A stretch of DNA of 64,000 nt from Nitrospira sp. BO4 (GTDB lineage Bacteria; Nitrospirota; Nitrospiria; Nitrospirales; Nitrospiraceae). Below are positions 26,575 to 35,826 of the stretch, in pieces. The stretch lies in NCBI GenBank assembly GCA_030144965.1, contig JAMPUU010000014.1, forward strand, positions 1-64,000, in the 5' to 3' direction. Below the pieces are notes generated by a model. The model saw only the letters and a list, made by a program, of their open reading frames with translations, had not been told where the DNA came from and ran no database searches. Every line of letters starts with the position of its first letter. The first letter of the stretch is position 1. A program made the translations under genes and the position numbers.

Positions 26575-26887
26575 CTGCCTGAATCGCTGCAGAAGGCTGC
26601 GCATGTAGGGTCTAGCCCGCGACCGACTGCGGTTTGTGCATCATCATATGGAGTGTGATTGCCGCGGGAAGTCTGAGGAGTGATCCGCAAGCGGATGCAG
26701 CGCTGGTATCGGTTTGATGGACGGCCGTCAGTATCCTGACGGCCGTCGACTCTTGAGATCGCATCAGTCAGGCTGTACAGACCGGAGTTCTGATGTCGGG
26801 CGAGACCGTGAGCTCCTACAGGATCGGGTGCTCGGAGCAGACGAAAGCATTGTCACCGTGAGAGAGAACGGACCGCCGCAGAAGTGT
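26575..26887. other. Short intergenic region with terminator
   Basis: The region between the copper-storage gene and the convergent SGNH hydrolase gene holds no gene. It contains the strong hairpin listed separately. Confidence 0.5.
26720..26747. terminator. Perfect 12-bp hairpin between convergent genes
   Basis: GACGGCCGTCAG at 26720-26731 pairs exactly with CTGACGGCCGTC at 26736-26747 around TATC. GACTCTTG follows, a weak T stretch. Position between convergent genes supports a two-way terminator. Confidence 0.65.
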
Positions 26888-28033
26888 TCAGTTGGTGTTG
26901 TTTTGGAGGGAGGAAACGACACTCTGCCGCTGGTGAGAGGTTATGATATTGTGCTTGATAATATAATTAGCATAATTTTCTGCTAACTGTTCGACTCCTT
27001 TTCGCGTGTAATGCACCGGATCCACAAAATAGTCTGTTTCGCCACGTAAGATGGCATCATTATCGAGATAGAAGGACTTCGTCTCAGCGGCGACTTCCTC
27101 GATGATGGTATTGTAATATCTATGGTGGCTCACGAATTCGCCCTGTAACGGATAGACCGCAATGTCATTGTATGGCTTATATGCCATATGGTTTACGAAA
27201 TATTCCTCAGAGGGGTGTAACGGTTGAGAGGCGAGGAGCACGGGGATCCCATTGCCCTGAGCCAGAGTTACAAAGGATTGGAGATTCCGCTTAAACACCG
27301 CGCTCGATACCGGACTAGGCACATACCCATACGATTTTCTCTGAACACTGTATGTCGGATTCTTATGAAGTCGATGGTAGATAAACCAGTATAGCCGCGA
27401 ATGCTGAAAGAGGACATTGGGGATCGTGAAGCGAGAAGCATAATCGGGAAAAAAGAACGGATTGGAGTACTTATTCGAGTAGTCATAGGTAAAGTTCGGG
27501 AAATACGTTGCGGCTAAGTCGTTAACATTTTCACTGAGAATAACCAAATCGGGATTCCACGAAACCACATCCAAAGCGAGAAGAATGATGAAATGCGGCG
27601 TCGCATACGCCGAATTGCCTAAATTGATGACTTCTATGTTGTCGCGGCCTAAGCGTTCTTTCAGCCTCGACTCCAATGCCTTCGGATAATGCACCCCTTC
27701 GACTAAATTTTCCGTGGTCGATCCCCCGATGCACACAATGCGAAACGTATTGCTGGGTTTCTTAACCGGATAGAGTTCTTTATGGCGGGAACTGATATAG
27801 GTTTGTCCGTCAACGGTCTTATAAAGATCAAATCCAAACGTGCGAAACGGAAAGAGCTTGATCGGTTCGGCTAAGATATTTCCGTAGGTCTTCCAGAAAC
27901 TCCGTCCTTGAAACGCATCATATCCTCGTAGCCCTATCTCAAGCGTGAGAAGGGTCAACGAGGTCATCGAGAAGATTAAGATGATGTGTCGCTTCCAGGT
28001 CATTCGTTTGCTCGATCCATGAAACGCCGGCAT
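26888..28033 (-). CDS. Membrane-anchored SGNH/GDSL-type hydrolase
   Basis: A 381-residue protein with one N-terminal membrane helix (about residues 14-32) and a periplasmic SGNH hydrolase domain. Block I is IVCIGGSTTEN with nucleophile S105; block II is INLGNSAYATPH; block III is LVILSENVNDL (Asn); the catalytic Asp-x2-His is DPVHYTRKG near residues 349-357. Related proteins remove acyl groups from polysaccharides or act on lipids at the envelope. An inner ATG at 28003 (before TWKRH) is an equally good start; neither has a strong ribosome site. It is transcribed alone, convergent with the copper-storage gene. Confidence 0.82.
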   Translation of the reverse strand: MPAFHGSSKRMTWKRHIILIFSMTSLTLLTLEIGLRGYDAFQGRSFWKTYGNILAEPIKLFPFRTFGFDLYKTVDGQTYISSRHKELYPVKKPSNTFRIVCIGGSTTENLVEGVHYPKALESRLKERLGRDNIEVINLGNSAYATPHFIILLALDVVSWNPDLVILSENVNDLAATYFPNFTYDYSNKYSNPFFFPDYASRFTIPNVLFQHSRLYWFIYHRLHKNPTYSVQRKSYGYVPSPVSSAVFKRNLQSFVTLAQGNGIPVLLASQPLHPSEEYFVNHMAYKPYNDIAVYPLQGEFVSHHRYYNTIIEEVAAETKSFYLDNDAILRGETDYFVDPVHYTRKGVEQLAENYANYIIKHNIITSHQRQSVVSSLQNNTN

Positions 28034-28396
28034 CGCGCGAACACCCAGACCACCGTAAGAATGCCCGCAAGGTGTCGTGTCGAACCGGCTTTACTCACTT
28101 GTCAGTTGAAGCACCTTTCGAATTTTTCGGGGTGAAAAAGTGCCAGAAGTCAACGGCTGAAGTCAATATCCTTTGGAATACGTACATATTTAATACGTAC
28201 ATATGAAAGATAGGAGCACTCTCACTTTCCAACGAGTTTGTTTCCTGCGTCGTTTTGATGCAACCTCAATGATTCTACGCTCGACTCATCTATGCTCGTC
28301 TCTCTCGAGTAGGATTCGGCGCTCTGAACAATTCCGTAAAAACCCGTTGTTTTCTTGCCAGTTGCGTGACCCTCAGTTAGACTTTTTCACACAGCC
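28034..28396. promoter_or_regulatory. Divergent promoter region with direct repeat
   Basis: The region between divergent genes contains an 11-base direct repeat, TACGTACATAT at 28179-28189 and 28194-28204, set 15 bases apart in an AT-rich context. Each copy holds the palindrome TACGTA. This is a plausible operator. The rest shows no gene. Confidence 0.4.
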
Positions 28397-29791
28397 ATGG
28401 CACGGACGCGCGCAGCGGACCACCAACGACCCCGATCGAAAACTGCTCTCATCGAAGAGATCACTCATGGAATCAACAAGTTCCAGGAAGTCCTGACCGC
28501 AATCAAGGACCTCAGCCAGGAGGGATTCCCCTATCGTGACGCTGCACAAAGCAAAGCCGAGTTGCAGTTTCGTGAATGCCTGCGGCAGACGTTCGGTGAG
28601 CGTTCCCACGAATACCAAACCTATCGGAACTTCAAGATTCGCACAGCGGACAAGTCTCAGGCGGCACAGACCCTTTCTGTCATTAAAGACCTTATGCATA
28701 CCCTGGAGGACCGGAAGCTGGAACTGCAAGGACTCAAGCCGCCACCAAAACCCGAGCCACCACACGAAGCAAGCATAAACAACACCGCACGTCTGGTGCT
28801 TGTCTCGCCCGCGACGCCAACGACTGTGACAACGCAAGCGACTTCGCCGATGACGGTCGCCGTGGCCATGACGACAAATGTGGGGCCGTCGATCCCCCCT
28901 GTCACACCCATACCTCACGTACAATCGGCTGCGACAGAGCCTCGGATCACGGCATCGACACCGGCTCCAATACCAGCTCCGACACCTACGCCGATGCCCA
29001 TACCCGCCGCATCCGAGGCGCCCGCTGCCCCAATCCAAGAATCCTCCTCCCCGCCGATAACAACTCCACCCGCTCAAGCGATACTATCGGCGGTCGACAG
29101 CTCAGTCGAGGAGAAGCAAGTCCCGCCATCACCGGCGGTCGTTCCGTCATCCCCTTCTATACCGGCTCAACCTCATGTCAATTCCCCACCCCCGACGGTG
29201 AGCACTCACACCGTACCCCCAGCGATGACTCATTCCGTTGTACCCCCACCGCACGATCCGCAGATTGAGAAGCCATCGATCAGTCTGAGCAGCGATCGGT
29301 TGGTCGAATCCGTGCTTGCCCCTGCGATTGACCAAGACCCGCTTCATGTCATTCGGAAAGTCTGTCTTCGCTTCCACGCCGTCGCTCGCCAGCTCCGTCT
29401 GCGGAGAGACTATCGTCCGACCCTCGAGGTCGAGGATGACTATGACCTACAGGATCTATTGTGCGCGTTGTTGAAGGTAGAGTTTGATGAAGTGGCCACC
29501 GATGAATGGACGCCACCCTATACAGGAGGCGCTCCAAGAACGACGCTCCTAGTCAATAGGGATCAGATCGCGGTGGTAGCGAAGAAGACCAGGCCTGGAT
29601 TGACGACAAAGGAACTTGCCGATCAAGTTACTGCGGACTCAGCGCACTACAGAACGCAAGGGCGATGCTCAACCTTGTTTTGCTTTATGTACGATCCGGA
29701 AGGCCGCATCGGCAGTCCGAAACGGCTGGAAACAACCTTAACCAGCGTCAGCGAGCACTGCAGGGTCGAAGTGCTTGTTGCGCCAAAGTGA
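28397..29791 (+). CDS. DpnII/MboI-like nuclease-fold protein, catalytic site lost
   Basis: A 464-residue protein in three parts. Residues 1-115 are helical (GINKFQEVLTAIKDLSQEGF, RECLRQTFGERSHEYQTYR) as in proteins that precede DpnII-like domains. Residues 116-290 are a proline-, threonine- and serine-rich linker of low complexity. Residues 300-464 match the PD-(D/E)xK DpnII/MboI-like domain: RFHAVARQLRLRRDYRPTLEVEDDYDLQDLLCALL, then EWTPPYTGG. Family members have an Asp in the next strand (RMDFLL) and E-x-K after it (IEVKKTR). Here these read RTTLLV (T383) and VVAKKTR (V394, A395, K396), so two of three catalytic residues are missing. It likely binds rather than cuts nucleic acid. It leads a three-gene set. 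Confidence 0.75.
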   Translation: MARTRAADHQRPRSKTALIEEITHGINKFQEVLTAIKDLSQEGFPYRDAAQSKAELQFRECLRQTFGERSHEYQTYRNFKIRTADKSQAAQTLSVIKDLMHTLEDRKLELQGLKPPPKPEPPHEASINNTARLVLVSPATPTTVTTQATSPMTVAVAMTTNVGPSIPPVTPIPHVQSAATEPRITASTPAPIPAPTPTPMPIPAASEAPAAPIQESSSPPITTPPAQAILSAVDSSVEEKQVPPSPAVVPSSPSIPAQPHVNSPPPTVSTHTVPPAMTHSVVPPPHDPQIEKPSISLSSDRLVESVLAPAIDQDPLHVIRKVCLRFHAVARQLRLRRDYRPTLEVEDDYDLQDLLCALLKVEFDEVATDEWTPPYTGGAPRTTLLVNRDQIAVVAKKTRPGLTTKELADQVTADSAHYRTQGRCSTLFCFMYDPEGRIGSPKRLETTLTSVSEHCRVEVLVAPK

Positions 29792-29795
29792 GACC

Positions 29796-30209
29796 ATGGC
29801 AAAACCAAATTTGAAATCTATCCCCTCTCCTTCATCGTCCAAGGCCACTAAAACCAAGCCGGTGTTGACAGACCAGACCGACTTTGCTATAAAGCACCCC
29901 ACTTCTGGGGCAATCCCCTACACGATTCATGGTCCGGCTCCAGGAGATCAAGGTATGTCGGATCGTGCTTATGTATTGATCAATGTGTTGCCGGGCCAGA
30001 CATCCGCTGTAGTCAAAGCGCTAGGGGAAATCAAAGAGATTAAGACGATCGATCCCTGTTGGGGCAAGCCAGATATCATCGCAGTCGCTGATATCCCGGA
30101 CCAGGACGCCTTGACCCAACTGGTTTTGAGTCGTATTCATGGCATAGAAGGAGTGACACAGACCGATACTCACCTTGTCTACCGTCTGAAGGAGGCCAGA
30201 ACAAAATGA
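29796..30209 (+). CDS. Stand-alone Lrp/AsnC ligand-binding domain protein
   Basis: A 137-residue protein without a DNA-binding domain. After a lysine- and serine-rich start of about 50 residues, the sequence YVLINVLPGQTSAVVKALGE, DPCWGKPDIIAVADIPDQDAL and IEGVTQTDTHLVYRL has the beta-alpha-beta-beta-alpha-beta order of the RAM domain of Lrp/AsnC regulators. Stand-alone versions bind small ligands, usually as oligomers. The ATG at 29796 lies five bases after the preceding stop and its end overlaps the next gene by four bases, so the three genes form one operon. Ligand unknown. Confidence 0.72.
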   Translation: MAKPNLKSIPSPSSSKATKTKPVLTDQTDFAIKHPTSGAIPYTIHGPAPGDQGMSDRAYVLINVLPGQTSAVVKALGEIKEIKTIDPCWGKPDIIAVADIPDQDALTQLVLSRIHGIEGVTQTDTHLVYRLKEARTK

Positions 30210-30694
30210 TCCGAAAGGACTGTCTAGCCATCGTCGTCATCGCCGCCTTTGCCTTTGGATGCAGCAGCGCCCCGCGTGCCACGATCGAACCCGATGTCGT
30301 CGACGTGACATTGCCCGTACCGGCAGATCAAGTGAAGGCAGCCGTGACAAAAGTCTTGAAAGACGATGACTACGACGTGAACTGGAAGGACGGATCTCAG
30401 TTACAGGCAGATTACAGGGATGAACAGTCCAGTATCTGGGATTGGCTCCTGAAAGGACGGTTCGGTGTGGTAAGAAGCCGTGCCGAAGCATCGGTAACAC
30501 CGGAAACCGACAAAGCTACCAGACTCCGGTTACAAATCTTGTCTGAAGGCAAGCAAACGATGTTCGATAGCTGGGGTCCCACAGCTCCCCAAGTTCCTCA
30601 AAGCGCTGAAAACAAGCTCCGGTTGATCAAGAACGAATTGAAAATCGTACAATCGACGTACACAACTGAGACCTTTTACGGCGCAAAACCTTAG
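30206..30694 (+). CDS. Lipoprotein of unknown function
   Basis: A 162-residue predicted lipoprotein, signal ending at FAFGCSS (cysteine about residue 19). The mature domain has alternating strands and helices: VDVTLPVPADQVKAAVTKVL, YDVNWKDGSQLQADYRDEQS and an RLRLQILSEGK strand, similar in general form to small BamC/DUF3576-like envelope lipoproteins but not recognisable as one. It overlaps the RAM-domain gene by four bases. Its link to a nuclease-fold protein is not understood. Confidence 0.65.
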   Translation: MIRKDCLAIVVIAAFAFGCSSAPRATIEPDVVDVTLPVPADQVKAAVTKVLKDDDYDVNWKDGSQLQADYRDEQSSIWDWLLKGRFGVVRSRAEASVTPETDKATRLRLQILSEGKQTMFDSWGPTAPQVPQSAENKLRLIKNELKIVQSTYTTETFYGAKP

Positions 30695-32103
30695 ACCGGT
30701 TCTTTTTCTACTCCCTCAGCTTCCTCGCCAAGATCCAGGCCGAAACGCTCTGCCATACGGTAGAGCGTTCGTCTGTCGATGCCAAGGATTTTTGCGGCCT
30801 TCACCTTGTTGCCCTTCGTTTCTTTAAGCACACGAATCAAGTGACGTTTTTCCACTTCCTCTAACGTGAGATACACTTCATCGAGTCGATCAGCTTGCGT
30901 CTGTCGCGCATCGACGTCGGCAGCTGCGCCATGACGAATCACGTCGGGCAAATCCTCAGGCGTCAAGAGAGGCCCGTGACTCAACGACACAGCCCGTTCA
31001 ATCGCGTTTTCAAGCTCTCGAACATTGCCCGGCCACCGATACTGGGTCAACAACGCCATGGTTTCCGGCAGTACACCGCGCACTGCATGCGCAGTTCCCG
31101 CAGCACATTTCTGTAAGAAATGATGCACCAGCATCGGAATATCTTCCCGCCGCTCCACCAACGACGGTAACGTGATAGGGACGACTTTCAGACGATAAAA
31201 GAGGTCGTCCCGAAACTTTCCTTCCTTCACGAGTTGCTCAAGATCCCGATTGGTCGCAGCAATGATCCGCACATCGACCCTTGTGGAGGTCGTACTCCCC
31301 ACTCGGCGAACTTCCTGATCCTGCATTACCCGCAACAATTTCACTTGTAAGGCCTGTCCAAGTTCACCGATCTCGTCGAGAAACAACGTTCCCCCGTTGG
31401 CCGACTCGAAGAGCCCCACCTTGGTTCCTGCTGCACCGGTAAATGCCCCTTTTTCATACCCGAACATTTCAGATTCCAGCAGCGTATCCGGCAAGGCGCC
31501 ACAATTGACCGGGATGAACGGCTTATCACGGCGCGGACCATTCGTATGGATGGCCCGGGCAATGAGCTCTTTGCCCGTTCCGCTTTCCCCTTGCAGCAGA
31601 ACCGTACTTTTGCTCTCAGCCACGCGCGCGACCAACTTGTACACTTCCAGCATCGCCGTGCTGCTTCCGACCAAGGGAGACCATTCCCCCTTGCTCTTCA
31701 ACTCTTCTCGGAACCGCGCATTCTCTTGGAGCAGTCGGCAGTGATCCAAGGCTCGTTTGACGACCAACTTGATGTCTTCTTTCTTGAACGGCTTCGCCAG
31801 GTAGTCATAGGCCCCCTGCTTGATCGCTTCGATCGCTCCTTCCAGAGAACCGAAGGCGGTCAGGACCACAACCGCTGTATTCGGGCTCACCCGCTTGAAC
31901 TCCCTCAGAACCGTGAGCCCATCCACGGCGCCCATACGGATATCCGTCAATACCAAATCGACCCGCCCCTGTCGCCCACGCGCGATCACTTCTTCTCCAC
32001 TGGCAAATGCCTCAACGTGATACCCTTCTTTCCTAAGCGCTTCCGCCAGGAGTTCACGTGCAACCACATCGTCGTCGGCTACGAGAATCGTCGCTGGTTG
32101 CAT
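30691..32103 (-). CDS. NtrC-class sigma-54-dependent response regulator
   Basis: A 470-residue activator. The receiver domain has acidic residues near 10-12, phosphoacceptor D54 (VLTDIRM) and LTAFGS ... AKPFKK. The AAA+ domain has Walker A GESGTGKE, a canonical GAFTGA loop (YEKGAFTGAAG), Walker B GGTLFLDEIGEL and R-containing sensor motifs. The Fis-type helix-turn-helix is NKVKAAKILGIDRRTLYRM. The ATG shares one base with the kinase stop codon (TGATG), so it is coupled to the kinase. Its final bases overlap the convergent lipoprotein gene. Together with the kinase it lies downstream of malQ on the same strand. Target promoters were not identified. Confidence 0.95.
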   Translation of the reverse strand: MQPATILVADDDVVARELLAEALRKEGYHVEAFASGEEVIARGRQGRVDLVLTDIRMGAVDGLTVLREFKRVSPNTAVVVLTAFGSLEGAIEAIKQGAYDYLAKPFKKEDIKLVVKRALDHCRLLQENARFREELKSKGEWSPLVGSSTAMLEVYKLVARVAESKSTVLLQGESGTGKELIARAIHTNGPRRDKPFIPVNCGALPDTLLESEMFGYEKGAFTGAAGTKVGLFESANGGTLFLDEIGELGQALQVKLLRVMQDQEVRRVGSTTSTRVDVRIIAATNRDLEQLVKEGKFRDDLFYRLKVVPITLPSLVERREDIPMLVHHFLQKCAAGTAHAVRGVLPETMALLTQYRWPGNVRELENAIERAVSLSHGPLLTPEDLPDVIRHGAAADVDARQTQADRLDEVYLTLEEVEKRHLIRVLKETKGNKVKAAKILGIDRRTLYRMAERFGLDLGEEAEGVEKEPV

Positions 32104-33275
32104 CACGCCTCCTCCATCATACGGGTGGGTTCACGTTGCACCGCGGGCAACGTCACCGCTACGGTGGTGCCACGCCCCATCTCACTCGTCAGCATGAGAT
32201 TCCCGCCATGAGCTAGCACGGTTTCGCGGCTCAAGAATAGTCCTAAGCCGGTCCCCTTGCCAACTGCCTTCGTCGTAAAAAACGGCTCGAAGGCTTTTTC
32301 TGCATCGGCTTCCGGCATGCCACACCCTGTATCTTGGACGGTCATGGTCATCACTAGAGAGGACATTCGACCGGCCGCCCTTCCCCCGCGGTCGACTTCT
32401 TCCGGAGAGGCCTCGCGGGCTCCCGCGACGATGTTCACCGTCCCTTCCGAAGGAGTGGCGGCCAGCGCATTCGCCAGGATATTCACCAACACCTGATGCA
32501 TTTTTTCCTTATCGGCCCAGACCAGCGGCAGGTGCTCAGAAATCTGAATCGTCAAGGTAATCCCTTTCGCATGAAACGCGGGCTCCATCAAGTCGGCCGC
32601 CGGACCGATGACTTCCTCTACCGGCAACCACTTGGGCTCCGGCTGACGTGGCCGGGTGGAGGAAAGCAGGTCTTGGATGATCCGCACCACTCGCGTCAGC
32701 TGTTCATCGATGATGGCGACCCGCTTCTTCATCTCCTGCGTCACCCCAGGCTCCTCCGCCAGCGCCTGGACATGCCACGCAATCGAATGGAGAGGCGTGC
32801 CCACCTCGTGCGCAACGGACGCCACGAGTTGTCCCACCGCCGCCAGCCGTTCCGACCGGTTGAGTTGATCTTTTGCCTGAACCAGTTGGGTGTTGGCTTT
32901 GAGCAGATTCTCCGTTTGTCGGGCCAAGGCCGCCCGCGCCGCTTCCTCCCGTGCCTTCCGTTCTTCCCAACTTACCCCCAGATAGGCCACCAACAGCAGG
33001 ACGCCGACGACGACACTCCGATTGATGACCGCCGCTTGAAATCGGCCCGGCTTGGTCGGTTGTAGCAGCCCTGAATACGTCGCGACGACACAAGCCAAGA
33101 CGGTCACCAACATCACGGTTCGATTCCGAAGCGTCGTCACCAACAAAATCGGCAAGACGTACCCATAGGCCCCGACGACGTTGGCCGGAGCAAATTCTTC
33201 AATCACTAAGATAATGAGAAAGCAGGCTGCAGCGATCGCAAGAACGAGGCGGTCACGATGCGTCATGGCGATCAT
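32103..33275 (-). CDS. Membrane histidine kinase
   Basis: A 390-residue sensor kinase. Residues 10-90 form several membrane helices in short order with no large periplasmic part, so it may sense through the membrane or cytosol. A coiled coil follows (about residues 95-140), then the phosphoacceptor box [16 protein letters not shown] with H156. The ATPase domain has [19 protein letters not shown] and [10 protein letters not shown]. It overlaps the response regulator start by one base and begins 80 bases after malQ. Two ATGs (33275 and 33266) are possible starts. Confidence 0.92.
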   Translation of the reverse strand: MIAMTHRDRLVLAIAAACFLIILVIEEFAPANVVGAYGYVLPILLVTTLRNRTVMLVTVLACVVATYSGLLQPTKPGRFQAAVINRSVVVGVLLLVAYLGVSWEERKAREEAARAALARQTENLLKANTQLVQAKDQLNRSERLAAVGQLVASVAHEVGTPLHSIAWHVQALAEEPGVTQEMKKRVAIIDEQLTRVVRIIQDLLSSTRPRQPEPKWLPVEEVIGPAADLMEPAFHAKGITLTIQISEHLPLVWADKEKMHQVLVNILANALAATPSEGTVNIVAGAREASPEEVDRGGRAAGRMSSLVMTMTVQDTGCGMPEADAEKAFEPFFTTKAVGKGTGLGLFLSRETVLAHGGNLMLTSEMGRGTTVAVTLPAVQREPTRMMEEA

Positions 33276-33354
33276 CGAATCGCTCGGCTCCGCCGGTGAT
33301 CAAGACAACCGGTTCGAGACAATGGATAAAGAGAAGATCCGTTCACGGATGTTC

Positions 33355-35607
33355 TTACACAAGGGGGCGCGTCAAACGCAACTGAGCCGCGAGCCGTTCG
33401 AATCGTGGGTCGCTCTTCAGCTCCTCGACCGTGAGACTCAGCTTCCGACACCAATTCGGATGCTGATCCACCGTCCCAGGCAAATTGGTCTGAGCGCGAG
33501 CGCCGATGACATCTTCGAGATTGGCCAGAACAATCCAGGATGGAGTATGAGCCAGATACTGATGAACACACTCTCTCAACTCATCAGTCATGGTAGGCAT
33601 GAGCGCTGGGTCTTCCGATAGACCGGCCGGCAAGAGTCCTTCGGACTTTAACGCAGCGAGGATACCGGCTTTCTCCTGTTGCCGCTCATCCAGCATCGCG
33701 TTCCGAGCTTGCTCGGAAGGAAATAGGCCGAGAGCGGATCGACTCTCAATATCGGCACCCTCCCAATATCCATTCAACGTCGGAAGATCGTGAGTCGTGA
33801 CGACCGCCAGTGATTGCGCCGGATACTGTGCCGGTGGTTTCCAGGCCCCTGAGGGAGTCCGTTCAAAATACAAAACCCGATAGGACAGGACGCCGGCTGT
33901 TCCCAGTCGGTCACGCACCCAATCGGGAACGGTTCCCAGATCTTCGCCGATGACGAGTGCGTTAGCCCGCACACTCTCCAATGCCAAGATCGCCAGCAGT
34001 TCCTCGTCACGGTAATGCACATATGTGCCCATCGACGGGGGAAGGCCGCGTGGAATCCAAAACAAGCGGAAGAGCGCCATGACATGATCGATCCGAATCG
34101 CGCCACCATAGCGGAGATTGTTGCGGAGCAAGTTGATCATGTACTGGTAGCCACTCGCGCGAAGCCGGAGCGGATCAAGCGGAGAGAATCCCCAATTCTG
34201 CCCTTGGGGAGCAAAGGCATCGGGCGGCGCACCGCAATCGGCATTCAACGCCAGCACCTCTTGATACCGCCACCCATCGGCTCCGTAGCGATCGCTCCCG
34301 AGCGCAAGATCGTGGTAAAACCCGATCGGCATTCCGGCATCCTGTGCCTTCTCAACCAGCCCACGTAGCTGTTCTGCCGCCAACCACTGCAGGTACTGAA
34401 AGAACCTGACCCGCGACATATGCCGGTGCCGAAATTCCTGCACGGCCTCCGACGTTGGAACTCGATAGGGCTCCGGCCAGTCCGCCCAAACGACCGAGGG
34501 TGATTGGAGCGCCTGCCGCTCCTCCTCCAGCGCTTGAAATAACGCATATTCGGCCAGAGATTCTCCTTCACGCTCGACAAAGCGAGAAAAGCTGTTCCCG
34601 CGCTCCGTCGTCGGCTTCAACTCGGGCTCTTCACCTTCGAAATGTTCCCGAAGAAACGCACGATAGCAGACTTCGAGTATCTCGCGTTTCATCGTTTTGG
34701 CCGTATCGTAATCCACCAAGTCGCATCGCCTCGCTGCCTCGATCTGCGCGCGAAACGCCGGATCAGCCAACCGGCTCCGTACCTCCGGTGCCGTCCCATA
34801 CTCCGCAACCTGTTCAACATCGATATACAGGTCGTTGAGAAACAGGCGGCTAGCCGGTGAATACGGGCTCACATGATAGGGTTTGGAATTCTTGAGCGCA
34901 TGGAGTGGGTTGAGTCCGACCACGGCAGCACCCATGTGCTTTCCAGCCCATTCTACGATGGTCGCGAGATCGCCGAAGTCGCCGATGCCCCAATTGCGAT
35001 CGCTCCGCAACGAATAGAGCTGCAAGGCGATACCCCACCATCGAGCACCACGCTGAAGTTTCTCAGGAACGTAACAACGCTCAGGGGCTACGATCAGACG
35101 GCACATTGCTTCAGTGTGCGTGCCACCTGCCTTCGCCTGAGCTCTCACCGCGTAATACCCGAGCGGCAATTCTCGTGGAAATGCCAAGGCCACACGAATG
35201 AAGCGACGCCCTTTGATCACACGCTGATCTTCGATTCTGAGCCCTGGCCCTTCTTCCCTCTCCCAGTGCGTCTCTCCAGTATCTGCATGGAGGGACCAGT
35301 GGATCTGTAGGAGAGCATCGTCCGAACGCTCGCACGGCACATGCAATGACCACATCCCAATCTCTCGCCCTGACCGAATCACATGGACCGGCTCGCATCC
35401 TTGTAGCCATGGGCGGTCATCCCAAGCCGTCAGTTCCTCAATGAGGTCATCACGGTTTGCGGCATGGAGACTCATGGCGGTGAGGATAGCCCGACGCGTT
35501 TCATCCGTCGTCACATGATGCGTGCCGGCGATGTCGTAGTAATCAGCGACAATCCCGGCTCGATCGGCCAACATGCGCAGGAGGTCACTTTCAGACTGAT
35601 TGTACAT
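33355..35607 (-). CDS. malQ: 4-alpha-glucanotransferase
   Basis: A 750-residue amylomaltase (GH77) that transfers alpha-1,4-glucan segments and takes part in glycogen and maltodextrin use. An N-terminal domain of about 190 residues precedes the catalytic (beta/alpha)8 barrel, as in long MalQ proteins of bacteria. Characteristic motifs are WWGIALQLYSLRSDRNWGIGD, SPYSPASRLFLNDLYID, RIDHVMALFRLFWIPRG (nucleophile Asp), VIGEDLGTVPDWV (acid/base Glu) and VVTTHDLPTLNGYW. Length and motifs are intact. Its downstream neighbours on the same strand are a kinase and an NtrC-class regulator, suggesting that the pathway is coupled to signalling. Other glycogen genes are not in the window. Confidence 0.95.
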   Translation of the reverse strand: MYNQSESDLLRMLADRAGIVADYYDIAGTHHVTTDETRRAILTAMSLHAANRDDLIEELTAWDDRPWLQGCEPVHVIRSGREIGMWSLHVPCERSDDALLQIHWSLHADTGETHWEREEGPGLRIEDQRVIKGRRFIRVALAFPRELPLGYYAVRAQAKAGGTHTEAMCRLIVAPERCYVPEKLQRGARWWGIALQLYSLRSDRNWGIGDFGDLATIVEWAGKHMGAAVVGLNPLHALKNSKPYHVSPYSPASRLFLNDLYIDVEQVAEYGTAPEVRSRLADPAFRAQIEAARRCDLVDYDTAKTMKREILEVCYRAFLREHFEGEEPELKPTTERGNSFSRFVEREGESLAEYALFQALEEERQALQSPSVVWADWPEPYRVPTSEAVQEFRHRHMSRVRFFQYLQWLAAEQLRGLVEKAQDAGMPIGFYHDLALGSDRYGADGWRYQEVLALNADCGAPPDAFAPQGQNWGFSPLDPLRLRASGYQYMINLLRNNLRYGGAIRIDHVMALFRLFWIPRGLPPSMGTYVHYRDEELLAILALESVRANALVIGEDLGTVPDWVRDRLGTAGVLSYRVLYFERTPSGAWKPPAQYPAQSLAVVTTHDLPTLNGYWEGADIESRSALGLFPSEQARNAMLDERQQEKAGILAALKSEGLLPAGLSEDPALMPTMTDELRECVHQYLAHTPSWIVLANLEDVIGARAQTNLPGTVDQHPNWCRKLSLTVEELKSDPRFERLAAQLRLTRPLV

Positions 35608-35826
35608 TGTTTGAGTGTGAGTGAAGGGCTAAGTCAAGTCAAGACAATGCCGTCTCTAAACCCTTTTCTTTGAATTCGACGGCAGGTTGGCTATATGAGG
35701 AAGAGTGCTGAAGGAAGCCTAGGAACGGCACTACCGTTCGTTTCCACACGATGCGGCGCGTGATATGCCCTTGGCCCCTGTCTTTGGAATGGGCAGTCGT
35801 CTACGCTGGTCTGATGGCCAGTGCCA

